The position numbers and the translations under genes were made by a program. Of a DNA stretch of 39,010 nucleotides, positions 1 to 7,487 are shown piece after piece. The stretch covers positions 1-39,010 of the forward strand of contig JAFLCP010000069.1 in the NCBI GenBank assembly GCA_017303505.1. The letters are read 5' to 3'. The stretch's first letter is position 1. Each line of letters begins with the position of its first letter. The notes under the pieces were generated by a model. The model did not search any database. It was not told the origin of the DNA and worked only from the letters and a program-made list of their open reading frames with translations. The DNA is from Planctomycetota bacterium. GTDB taxonomy: Bacteria > Planctomycetota > Planctomycetia > Pirellulales > Pirellulaceae.

Positions 1-1
1 T

Positions 2-133
2 AGGCGAGGTTACATTGGAACTTTGGATGGTTCGATACGTGTAATGAATTCGAGTGTTGGAATCTCGGAAGAAATTCCGATTGAAATCGGCATAGCGTTA
101 GAACTATACAGGATGGTTTATCATGACCATTAG
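2..133 (+). CDS. C-terminal end of an unidentified protein (5' end outside the window)
   Basis: One frame is open from the window edge for 43 codons to a TAG at 131-133, while the other two plus-strand frames are closed within the first 100 bases. The peptide (containing GYIGTLDGSIRVMN and ending in LYRMVYHDH) has an ordinary protein-like composition, but it is too short to assign to a family. It uses several rarer codons (AGG, ATA, CTA). It may be the tail of a real gene or a chance open stretch; only the upstream sequence can settle this. Confidence 0.35.
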   Translation, partial: RRGYIGTLDGSIRVMNSSVGISEEIPIEIGIALELYRMVYHDH

Positions 134-272
134 TCAACAGAACGAGAGAGCTACCAGCGGAGAAAACGGAAGTGAGAAGTTCGAAGTTTGAAACGTGAAG
201 CTTCGATCGCAAAGTGCAAACGATTGCAGCTTTCGCACATCCGCTTGATAGCCAGTAAGTCGCGGCTCCACT

Positions 273-297
273 GGCACAAGGCCAGATGGAGGCCGAG
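273..297 (+). repeat. 25-bp direct repeat, copy 1
   Basis: This segment is identical over 25 bases to 696-720 (it starts GGCACAAGGCCAGATGGAGG). Weaker similarity continues about 55 bases downstream in both copies, for example AGCC(A/G)TTTCAT followed by GCGACGCTAGGC versus GCGTCAGGCTAGCC. The full unit may therefore be about 80 bp, with the first 25 bp best conserved. No transposase or terminal inverted repeat accompanies it. Confidence 0.8.
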
Positions 298-430
298 AGT
301 GTGGGGGAGAAGAAATCGCTTTAGCCATTTCATTGGTGATTATCGCGACGCTAGGCGGGGGTGTCTTTTGATTCGTCAGCGCGTTCGACCAATACCCATA
401 ACATCCAAGTACACTTACAGTTCGAGTCCG

Positions 431-451
431 CCTCCCGCCCTGTGCGGGAGG
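431..451. other. GC-rich hairpin
   Basis: The arms CCTCCCGC (431-438) and GCGGGAGG (444-451) pair perfectly around a 5-base loop, followed by TTCTAG. There is no T-run, so it is not a clear intrinsic terminator. A similar but degraded sequence (CCCCGCTTTGTGAGGGCTCTAG) lies at about 33558-33579, beside the 3' end of the acetyltransferase gene. Confidence 0.5.
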
Positions 452-611
452 TTCTAGCGCCTGTGCGGCTACCAAACTGAACGCCGAACCAACATCAAAC
501 AGCGTTGTTTCAAAGCACTCTCGCCAATCGCTGGGCGGCGAGAGGTTGGCGTCTCATTGATTTGTGCTGGCCGAGCCGCAATGAGTTGAGCCAACTTCAA
601 TCTGGTAGCTG

Positions 612-628
612 TCACGTACAATTGTACG
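612..628. repeat. Palindrome shared with the terminator at 36301
   Basis: CGTACAATTGTACG (615-628) is a perfect 14-bp palindrome. With its left flank it matches 36301-36317 at 16 of 17 bases (TCACGTACAAYTGTACG). The second copy forms the core of a strong terminator hairpin. This first copy has lost the outer stem and may be a decayed terminator or a member of a dispersed palindromic family. Confidence 0.5.
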
Positions 629-695
629 CATCAACCCACGGAACAATTGAGAGCAACTTGCCCGCGATACGTAGCTGACGACTCACCGTCCCATC

Positions 696-720
696 GGCAC
701 AAGGCCAGATGGAGGCCGAG
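696..720 (+). repeat. 25-bp direct repeat, copy 2
   Basis: Second copy of the 273-297 segment, in the same orientation and 423 bp downstream, with the same weaker similarity extending to about 775. Both copies lie in the gene-free stretch, which suggests a dispersed intergenic repeat rather than coding sequence. Confidence 0.8.
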
Positions 721-1019
721 CGCATCGGAAAAAGACATGGCGTCAGCCGTTTCATGGCAAGTTAGCGTCAGGCTAGCCAACCCTTACCTCAGGAGGTTTT
801 TATTTCTTTGCATCGCGCATTCCGACCTCTTACCATCAATTCACAAAAGATCTCTCATGCAAATGACAACACACAAGTCCATTGCCACGCACGGTCGCGC
901 ACGACGACGCGTCCAACGCACGGTATGTTGTGCGGTCAACCAAACGAAGTGTATAGCCAAAGCCATCGATCACAACCCAACTGCTGTAGAAGTGTCTTGC
1001 ATAGACCGCATCACACAAC

Positions 1020-2705
1020 CTACGAAGACAGCGGCAGCAATTTAGCCAAACAGAGAACGATCAAGAGACCGACCAGCCCCATGATGGATAAAACTAAACT
1101 GAAACTGCGCAAGGTTTGAAGAGGCGTTAAACCCGCCATGCGCGAGACGAGCCAAAAGCCGCTGTCGTTCATCCATGGACACATCTTCGAACCGCAACCA
1201 ATCGCTAAGGCTAAATAGACGGGATGGTATCCAAGCGTTTCCGGATTAACCCACGGTTGCACTAAACCGATCGCCGTAAACATCGCGACGGTCGCGGAAC
1301 CTTGCAACACTCGCACTAAAGCAGTGATCACAAATGCCGTTACCAATAATCCCAATCCGGACTGTGGGACAATACTATTGTCCGATAGGATTCCTGCGAT
1401 ATCCGTCTGACGAATTGTATCTCCAAACGCCCCACCTGCGGACGTCACCAATAACACCGTCCCGCCTACCGTCAGCCCTTCTTGAATCACTCGAGAAACA
1501 TCTTGGACCACCGCTCGATTTTGGACAACTCCATAAATTGCCAACACTGTCGCCAGAGCAAGTGCAATCTCCTTCTCTCCTAACCCATCGATGATAAGCA
1601 TCACTTGCGATGCGGGCTGAAGGCTACCGGGCAGCGATTGCACAATCGCATGGCCTGCCAGCAAGACCATAGGCAATACTATGGGCGAAAGCGCCAACGC
1701 CAGAGAAATCGTGGGTGTGCTGTTCATATTCCCGTCATGAGCTGTATTCGGTAACTCCGCTGGAATTATCGGCCAGTAATGATCGAGCCATCTCGATGAA
1801 ATCCAACCCATGGTCGAAGTCGCCCCTCCTACTACAACTCCCATAAGCATCGCTGTAGCTATATCGATCTTCAGTGCATTGGCCACTTGAAGTGGACCAG
1901 GAGTCGGTGGAACTAACGAATGAGCCATGGTCGCTCCCACCACCACCGACATGATCACCAACAAATAGTTCTTGCCTGTCGACTTCGCATAAGAAATCGC
2001 TACGGGTAAGAGCAACAGAAAGACGGTGTCAAAGAAAACTGGGATTCCGAGAATAAAGCCTGACAAGACTAAGGCAAAAGTCACACGACTTTGCCCCATT
2101 AAATCGCTCAACCAAGTCACAATCTTCTTGGCTGCCCCTGAAGCAATTAAACAAGATCCGATGATCGAAGCCAGCAAAATCATGATCCCGATTTTTTCGC
2201 ATGTATTCCCTAAGCCTTTGCTGATGCGCTCAATAGCACTGGTTTGAGAAACTTGAACGGCCGCTTTCCATTGCGATTCCTCGATCAACCAGAGATGCGA
2301 TTTCGAATTGCCGAGAGAAGACATAAAATCCGGCCCCAATTCGCTCGTCTCCATGAGCCAATCGCCACTATCCGCATACGGGGTGAACTTACGAACTTCA
2401 CAGGACTTAGCAGCCTGAATCGCAGCCTCATCGAATGACGCATAGGGATCAATCTTTACCATGCGATATTTACCAGCCGCCGGTGTGCGAGTGGAGTGGA
2501 GCACCAGAAGCTGATCGGCGCTGCTGAATTGCAGTCGCCAAGCTTTATCGCGAAGACTCGATGTAACTACCGAGCCGGTGGGCGTAATTGATGCCACGAC
2601 TAGAGAGCAGGCCAACAACGCTAAAATGGGGTGCCAACGATAGTAAGCCAAGGTGGCAACCATCAAGAGCAGGGCGAGAATTAAAATACCTGCGATGAGC
2701 CACAT
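1020..2705 (-). CDS. GntP-family sugar-acid:H+ symporter with an inserted hydrophilic domain
   Basis: This inner-membrane permease probably imports gluconate or a related aldonate. Family signs are the FDTVFLLLLPVA segment, the HSLVPPTPGPL loop and many hydrophobic spans from about residue 170 to the C terminus. At 561 aa it is longer than the roughly 440-450 aa usual for GntP. The surplus is a hydrophilic block at about residues 52-155, after the first two membrane spans (HPILALLACSLVVA). The ATG at 2705 gives the expected N-terminal hydrophobic span. The gene is divergent from a sugar-acid dehydratase and a DapA-type aldolase, which supports uptake of the substrate those enzymes degrade. 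Family assignment is firm; the exact substrate is inferred. Confidence 0.88.
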   Translation of the reverse strand: MWLIAGILILALLLMVATLAYYRWHPILALLACSLVVASITPTGSVVTSSLRDKAWRLQFSSADQLLVLHSTRTPAAGKYRMVKIDPYASFDEAAIQAAKSCEVRKFTPYADSGDWLMETSELGPDFMSSLGNSKSHLWLIEESQWKAAVQVSQTSAIERISKGLGNTCEKIGIMILLASIIGSCLIASGAAKKIVTWLSDLMGQSRVTFALVLSGFILGIPVFFDTVFLLLLPVAISYAKSTGKNYLLVIMSVVVGATMAHSLVPPTPGPLQVANALKIDIATAMLMGVVVGGATSTMGWISSRWLDHYWPIIPAELPNTAHDGNMNSTPTISLALALSPIVLPMVLLAGHAIVQSLPGSLQPASQVMLIIDGLGEKEIALALATVLAIYGVVQNRAVVQDVSRVIQEGLTVGGTVLLVTSAGGAFGDTIRQTDIAGILSDNSIVPQSGLGLLVTAFVITALVRVLQGSATVAMFTAIGLVQPWVNPETLGYHPVYLALAIGCGSKMCPWMNDSGFWLVSRMAGLTPLQTLRSFSLVLSIMGLVGLLIVLCLAKLLPLSS

Positions 2706-2763
2706 GGGTGAGAAGATGCCTAGGGAGGGAACGTCGAAGTAGAGAAGATATTCGTGGACTTAA

Positions 2764-2793
2764 ACTATAGTGTGCACCATTGAGCCATTGCAA
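2764..2793 (-). promoter_or_regulatory. Possible sigma70-type promoter of the GntP gene
   Basis: Read on the minus strand, TTGCAA (2788-2793) and TATAGT (2764-2769) are separated by 18 bases. That places a transcription start near 2757, about 50 bases before the permease ATG. The match is moderate and was found by eye. Confidence 0.3.
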
Positions 2794-2898
2794 CCAATAC
2801 CGTAGGCTCTTGAGGCATCTCATCCACGAGAACGAGTCCCAAACTGGGGCGATTTGGCAAATCACACCCCGCCGACTTTTCATGATACGAGTATTACG

Positions 2899-4629
2899 AT
2901 GACGACCGAACCGAATTCAACACCGCTCCGCAGTCAACGTTGGTTTGCCCCCGACGATCTTCGCTCATTTGGCCATCGCTCCCGCCTAAAAGGCATGGGC
3001 TGGGCTGATGAAGATTATCGCGACAAACCGGTTATTGCCATTTTGAATACATGGAGCGACTTAAATACCTGCCATTCGCATTTGCGCGAGCGCGCCGAAG
3101 AGATCAAACGCGGCGTATGGCAAGCAGGTGGCTTTCCCGTTGAAATCCCGGTGCTATCGCTCAGCGAAATGTTGATGAAGCCCACGACCATGCTTTATCG
3201 CAACTTGTTGGCGATGGAAACCGAAGAAGTGTTGCGAAGCCATCCCGTCGATGGTGCGATTTTGATGGGTGGTTGTGATAAAACCACGCCGGGCCTCATC
3301 ATGGGCGCCATCTCGATGGATATACCCACGATTTATTTTCCCTGTGGCCCGATGCTGACAGCCCGCTGGCGCGATCAAACACTCGGCTCAGGCAGCGATG
3401 CCTGGAAGTATTGGACTGAACGGTGCGCGGGCAACTTTTGTGACGAGCATTGGAAAGAACTCGAAAACTGTATTGCCCGCTCGCCCGGCCATTGCATGAC
3501 CATGGGCACAGCCTCGACGATGACTGCGATTGCCGAATCGCTGGGCTTAACTCTCTCTGGTGCCTCTTCCATTCCAGCCGTTGTCTCGGATCACCATCGA
3601 CTCGCCACCGCAACCGGTCGCCATGCCGTAGAATTGGTGCGCAAAAATATCCGCCCTTCTTCGATTCTGACACGTGAATCTTTTGAAAATGCCATCACAG
3701 TTGACATGGCTATCGGTGGTTCTACCAACTGCATCATTCACGTATTAGCGATGGCACGTCGTGCAAAGATCGATATTACACTCGACGATTTTGATCGCAT
3801 TTCGAGAAAGACGCCGGTTATCGCCAACATTCGACCGGCTGGTAAAAAGTATCTCATGGAGGACTTCTTCAACGCCGGTGGCTTGCGGGCGTTGATGAAC
3901 GAACTGCGGCCCTATTTGCACACGCAGTGCGCTACGATCGAAATGAAGAGCTTAGGCGAATGCCTCGATGGAGCCGAAATCATTGACGACGATGTAATCC
4001 GCCGCTTAAGCAACCCTTTGTCACAAGAAGGGGGCACGTATGTGCTGAGCGGTAACTTAGCGCCAGATGGTTGTGTGATTAAGCCTGTGGCCGCTGAGCC
4101 ACGCCTCATGCACCATCGTGGACCGGCGATTGTCTTCGATAGCTACGATGACCTCAAGAAAGCAGTAGTCGATCCTAATCTCGATATCACTGCAGATCAT
4201 GTGATGATCTTGAGAAATGCCGGACCTCACGGAGCTCCCGGCTTTCCCGAATGGGGCATGCTGCCGATCCCCAATAAGCTCCTCAAACAAGGCATACGTG
4301 ACATGGTTCGAATTTCCGATGCTCGCATGAGCGGTACCAGTTACGGTACCTGCATTTTGCATGTGGCGCCTGAAGCGTACATCGGTGGACCATTAGCCTT
4401 GGTACGCAATGGTGACATGATTGAACTCAATGTCCCCGAACGTTCGCTGAATCTGTTGGTATCCGAAGAGGAACTCGCCCAACGCCGCGCTGTTTGGCAA
4501 GCACCTCCGCCGCGTTATCAACGTGGCTATGGCCAATTGTTTCTCAAACATGTGCGGCAAGCCAATGAAGGTTGTGATTTTGATTTCCTCGAAAGTGGTC
4601 CCGCAACCCCAGAACCTTCGATTCATTAA
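2899..4629 (+). CDS. IlvD/Edd-family sugar-acid dehydratase (L-arabinonate/D-xylonate dehydratase type)
   Basis: This enzyme should remove water from an aldonic acid to give a 2-keto-3-deoxy acid, using an Fe-S cluster and Mg2+. The 576-aa protein follows the sugar-acid branch rather than the IlvD branch that makes branched-chain amino acids. Its N-terminal LRSQRWFAPDD, the LNTWSDLNTC segment, GGCDKTTPG, RSPGHCMTMGTASTM and ISDARMSGTSYGT all fit. Presumed cluster cysteines fall at C58, C126 and C199, with the metal-binding lysine at K128, within one residue of their places in characterised L-arabinonate dehydratase as I recall it. An in-frame TTG lies 45 bases upstream, but the ATG at 2899 gives the family's usual N terminus. 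The gene precedes a DapA-type enzyme on the same strand and faces away from a GntP permease. Which sugar acid is used cannot be told from sequence alone. Confidence 0.9.
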   Translation: MTTEPNSTPLRSQRWFAPDDLRSFGHRSRLKGMGWADEDYRDKPVIAILNTWSDLNTCHSHLRERAEEIKRGVWQAGGFPVEIPVLSLSEMLMKPTTMLYRNLLAMETEEVLRSHPVDGAILMGGCDKTTPGLIMGAISMDIPTIYFPCGPMLTARWRDQTLGSGSDAWKYWTERCAGNFCDEHWKELENCIARSPGHCMTMGTASTMTAIAESLGLTLSGASSIPAVVSDHHRLATATGRHAVELVRKNIRPSSILTRESFENAITVDMAIGGSTNCIIHVLAMARRAKIDITLDDFDRISRKTPVIANIRPAGKKYLMEDFFNAGGLRALMNELRPYLHTQCATIEMKSLGECLDGAEIIDDDVIRRLSNPLSQEGGTYVLSGNLAPDGCVIKPVAAEPRLMHHRGPAIVFDSYDDLKKAVVDPNLDITADHVMILRNAGPHGAPGFPEWGMLPIPNKLLKQGIRDMVRISDARMSGTSYGTCILHVAPEAYIGGPLALVRNGDMIELNVPERSLNLLVSEEELAQRRAVWQAPPPRYQRGYGQLFLKHVRQANEGCDFDFLESGPATPEPSIH

Positions 4630-4691
4630 AGATGCCCTGAAACAGGTCGAACACCGGCCGCAAATACAACTTCATGCCCGTCGGTTGAAGA

Positions 4692-4713
4692 ATCCGCTCG
4701 CTTGCGAGCGGAT
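4692..4713. other. Perfect 10-bp hairpin between dehydratase and aldolase genes
   Basis: ATCCGCTCGC and GCGAGCGGAT pair perfectly around a TT loop, 63 bases after the dehydratase stop and 60 before the next ATG. No T-run follows, so an intrinsic terminator is unlikely. It may be an mRNA processing or stability element that sets different levels of the two enzymes. Confidence 0.4.
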
Positions 4714-4772
4714 ACACCGTCCCCTAAACTGACATTCTCACTTCCGCATATCTACCACGATTTTAGCTACCC

Positions 4773-5684
4773 ATGAACACTGAAACGATTACACCAGAAT
4801 TATTAGGTCGATCGGTTATTGCCGTCCCACCATTGGCTCGCCATGTCGATTATCGCCTGAACCAAGTCGCCAATGGTCAGATCATTCGGTACCTCGAGGC
4901 AGGTGGCATCTCGACTTTACTGTATGGTGGCAATGCGGTTTTCTACCACATATCGTTAGCCGAATATGCGGAAGTTCTTCGTTGTTTAGTGGACTCTGCC
5001 AGCGCCAATACCACCGTTATTCCTTCGGTTGGGCCCGCTTTTGGAACTATGCTGGACCAAGTTGTGGTGTTGCGTGAATTTGCGTTTCCCACGGTGATGA
5101 TTCTGCCACAAGCTGAAATCGCAACCTCTGCGGGCCGTGCTCAAGGCACCCGAATTTTTGCCGAGCGATATGGCAAACCCGTTGTGCTCTACTTGAAACA
5201 TGAAAATGCGATGAGCATTGCCGATGTTCAGCGAATTGTCGACGAAGGGATCGTGTGCGCGATCAAGTATGCGGTCGTACGGCCCGATCCTGCGAAAGAT
5301 GATTATCTGAAACACTTGGTTGATGTGGTCAATCCAGAAATCATCGTGAGTGGAATTGGCGAGCAACCCGCCATAACTCACTTGCGCCAGTTCCACCTCA
5401 ACGGCTTTACATCGGGCTGCATTTGTGTGCGGCCGGCACTTAGCCAAGAAATGCTGTTGGCAATTAAAGCCAAGAACTGGGACCGAGCCGAAGAAATCCG
5501 CCAGATTTTTGAACCGCTAGAAAACCTTCGCAATTCCATCAATCCAATCCGTGTGTTGCATTCTGCCGTTCGCCTGGCGGGAATCGCGGATACTGGCCCG
5601 GTCCTGCCTATGCTCAGCCCTCCGACAGAAGCAGAAGAAGAGGTTATTGCCCTAGCCGCCAAAGCATTGCGTGGAAACCACTAA
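4773..5684 (+). CDS. DapA/DHDPS-family 2-keto-3-deoxy-acid aldolase or dehydratase
   Basis: This 303-aa class I enzyme fits the dihydrodipicolinate synthase/N-acetylneuraminate lyase (TIM-barrel) family. The Schiff-base lysine is K165 in GIVCAIKYAVVR, and a tyrosine at Y140 (VVLYLK) sits where the family's catalytic Tyr is expected. The usual GTTGE segment is altered to YGGNAVFYHIS. Lying downstream of a sugar-acid dehydratase and near a sugar-acid permease, it most likely cleaves or dehydrates the 2-keto-3-deoxy acid, as in non-phosphorylative pentose or hexonate catabolism, rather than making lysine. The ATG at 4773 is the natural start. Family is clear; reaction is inferred. Confidence 0.83.
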   Translation: MNTETITPELLGRSVIAVPPLARHVDYRLNQVANGQIIRYLEAGGISTLLYGGNAVFYHISLAEYAEVLRCLVDSASANTTVIPSVGPAFGTMLDQVVVLREFAFPTVMILPQAEIATSAGRAQGTRIFAERYGKPVVLYLKHENAMSIADVQRIVDEGIVCAIKYAVVRPDPAKDDYLKHLVDVVNPEIIVSGIGEQPAITHLRQFHLNGFTSGCICVRPALSQEMLLAIKAKNWDRAEEIRQIFEPLENLRNSINPIRVLHSAVRLAGIADTGPVLPMLSPPTEAEEEVIALAAKALRGNH

Positions 5685-5915
5685 ACAAGAATTTATACAA
5701 ACATAAAAGCACGTCACAAAAAAACACATACCAAGCAATTGACCGCTTTACTTTGGGAATTGGACCGGGATAGCCCTTTTCGAGCTACTACCATACCAGC
5801 GAGAATGCGGATGTACGGGTGAATCTCGTTATTGGAATAGACGAGTGTTTGTGCGAGCCGCATTTTGGAAATCGGCTTCATCAAACCCCGACGGTATTTG
5901 CGAAGGATCAATTCA

Positions 5916-7463
5916 ATGGCCAAACGCCACGTCGTTGTCATCGGTGCTGGACCAGGTGGATTGGCTACCGCCATGCAATTGGCTCATGCGGGAGCTGAGG
6001 TCACATTGCTGGAAGCGCAAAACCGAGTGGGTGGACGCTGTAGTGCGATAGAATCGCAAGGCTTTCGCTTTGATGTTGGCCCGACCTTCTTTCTATACCC
6101 ACGAATTCTGCAGGAGATCTTCCGCTCAGTAGGACTCGATTTGCGTCAAGAAGTGCCGATGCGTCGTTTGGATCCACAATACCGCATCACGTTTGGTGAA
6201 GGTGGGAAAATCGATGCCACTCCGCAAATGGACAAAATGGAAAAAGAGATCTGCGCGTTGTCTCCGCAGGACGCAGGCTCTTTAAAACGTTATCTCGACA
6301 ATAACCGCATCAAGCTAGAAAAATTTCGTCCGATCTTGGAAGCTCCTTTCAATAGCATCTTTGACTATCTGCGTCCGTCGCTCCTGGCTGCAGCTGCCTA
6401 CGTAAAACCCTGGAAAACACTGGGAGACGAACTGCAGTCCTACTTCAAAGATCCTCGATTGGCCATCGCATTTTCTTTTCAATCGAAGTATCTCGGCATG
6501 TCGCCTTTTCGCTGCCCGAGTTTGTTTTCGATTTTGAGCTTTCTCGAATATGAGCATGGCGTTTTTCATCCGATGGGTGGCTGTGCGCGAGTTAGCGAAC
6601 GCATGGGCGAGCTCTGCCGTTCTATGGGAGTCAACTTGCGACTCGATTCGCGCGTGACAGGCTTAGAGTTTTCGGGACGCAAAGTCACCGCAGTAAAAGT
6701 GGGAAATGAAAAAATCCCAACCGATGCATTGGTCATCAATGCGGACTTCTCGCAGGCGATGACGCAGCTGGTGCCTGATGCCCTGCGCCGCAAATGGACC
6801 GATAAGAAAATCGAGAAGAAAAAGTTTTCGTGCTCGACCTTCATGTTGTATTTGGGCATCGATGGTAAATACGAAGATTTACCACACCACAACATTCATA
6901 TCTCCAAAGACTACCAACGCAATTTGCGTCAAATTGAGCAAGATTTTGAATTGCCCGACGATCCTTCTTTCTATGTCCAAAATGCGTCGATCACCGATCC
7001 ATCGCTGGCCCCTGAAGGTCAAAGTGCGATGTATATTCTGGTCCCCGTTCCGCACATGCACCCCAACGTAAAATGGGATGAATCGCAACGAACGGCTTAT
7101 CGTAACTTAACATTGGACAAGCTTTCCGCGATTGGTTTGGGGGATTTACGCAATCGTATTCGCGTAGAACACATGATCACACCTGCTGATTGGAACAGCA
7201 CCTATGATGTTTATCGAGGTGCCACCTTTAATTTGGCGCACGGATTGGATCAAATGTTACATAGAAGACCCCATAATCGTTTTGAGGATTTGGATGGAGT
7301 CTATTTGGTTGGGGGTGGTACACATCCAGGAAGCGGTTTGCCAGTTATCTATGAGTCAACCAGGATCACCTGCAAACAACTTTTGCCCGCGCTCGGCTTG
7401 TCGGCTGAATTCATCTCTGCCTGCCAACCATCGACGGCACAACCCATTTTGGCCAGCATTTAG
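5916..7463 (+). CDS. crtN: 4,4'-diapophytoene desaturase-type FAD enzyme
   Basis: First gene of the carotenoid operon; it should introduce conjugated double bonds into a C30 backbone at the membrane. The 515-aa protein begins with an FAD-binding GAGPGG motif (residues 10-15) and ends with the family's C-terminal flavin motif (GVYLVGGGTHPGSGLP). Comparing from memory with Staphylococcus CrtN, the segments FSCSTFMLYLGID and DPSLAPEG match that protein better than CrtP or the C40 CrtI. In planctomycetes, C30 carotenoids have been reported to derive from squalene, and no crtM-like synthase lies in this window. The chosen ATG has AAGGA (5902-5906) nine bases upstream; an in-frame TTG at 5865 is less likely. 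The 231 bases before it (5685-5915) hold no gene and presumably carry the operon promoter, which I could not pick out. Confidence 0.9.
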   Translation: MAKRHVVVIGAGPGGLATAMQLAHAGAEVTLLEAQNRVGGRCSAIESQGFRFDVGPTFFLYPRILQEIFRSVGLDLRQEVPMRRLDPQYRITFGEGGKIDATPQMDKMEKEICALSPQDAGSLKRYLDNNRIKLEKFRPILEAPFNSIFDYLRPSLLAAAAYVKPWKTLGDELQSYFKDPRLAIAFSFQSKYLGMSPFRCPSLFSILSFLEYEHGVFHPMGGCARVSERMGELCRSMGVNLRLDSRVTGLEFSGRKVTAVKVGNEKIPTDALVINADFSQAMTQLVPDALRRKWTDKKIEKKKFSCSTFMLYLGIDGKYEDLPHHNIHISKDYQRNLRQIEQDFELPDDPSFYVQNASITDPSLAPEGQSAMYILVPVPHMHPNVKWDESQRTAYRNLTLDKLSAIGLGDLRNRIRVEHMITPADWNSTYDVYRGATFNLAHGLDQMLHRRPHNRFEDLDGVYLVGGGTHPGSGLPVIYESTRITCKQLLPALGLSAEFISACQPSTAQPILASI

Positions 7464-7487
7464 TTGGCCTTTAGAAAGAGGGAAGCA

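Larger units (their letters stand above)
134..1019. other. Gene-free stretch of about 0.9 kb with short repeats
   Basis: No open frame here resembles a protein. The frames at 188-457 and 647-1045 share only a peptide (HKARWRP) that comes from a repeated DNA segment. The stretch holds that direct repeat, a GC-rich hairpin at 431-451 and a palindrome at 612-628, listed separately. It probably contains the 3' regions of the flanking genes and decayed intergenic repeats. I see no tRNA or other recognisable RNA. Confidence 0.6.

Noticed and set aside
188..457. 89-aa frame in the first gene-free stretch
   Set aside because: Composition is Arg-rich and unlike a folded protein. Its only similarity, HKARWRP, comes from the DNA repeat shared with 696-720.
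134..475. 113-aa minus-strand frame
   Set aside because: Crosses the repeat and hairpin, has no family features, and has a competing frame on each strand.
647..1045. 132-aa frame overlapping the permease 3' end
   Set aside because: No ribosome site and no recognisable domain; it shares the repeat-derived peptide and runs antisense into a real gene.
2899..4629. Annotation as dihydroxy-acid dehydratase (ilvD) for branched-chain amino acids
   Set aside because: The N terminus and Fe-S ligand positions follow the sugar-acid dehydratase branch, and the neighbours are a sugar-acid permease and a DapA-type aldolase.
4692..4713. Intrinsic terminator after the dehydratase gene
   Set aside because: The hairpin is perfect but no T-run follows; kept only as an unassigned hairpin.
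4773..5684. Annotation as lysine-pathway DapA
   Set aside because: The GTTGE segment is altered and the context is catabolic.
5739..5767. Promoter of the crt operon starting at TTGACC
   Set aside because: No acceptable -10 hexamer at 15-19 bases downstream.
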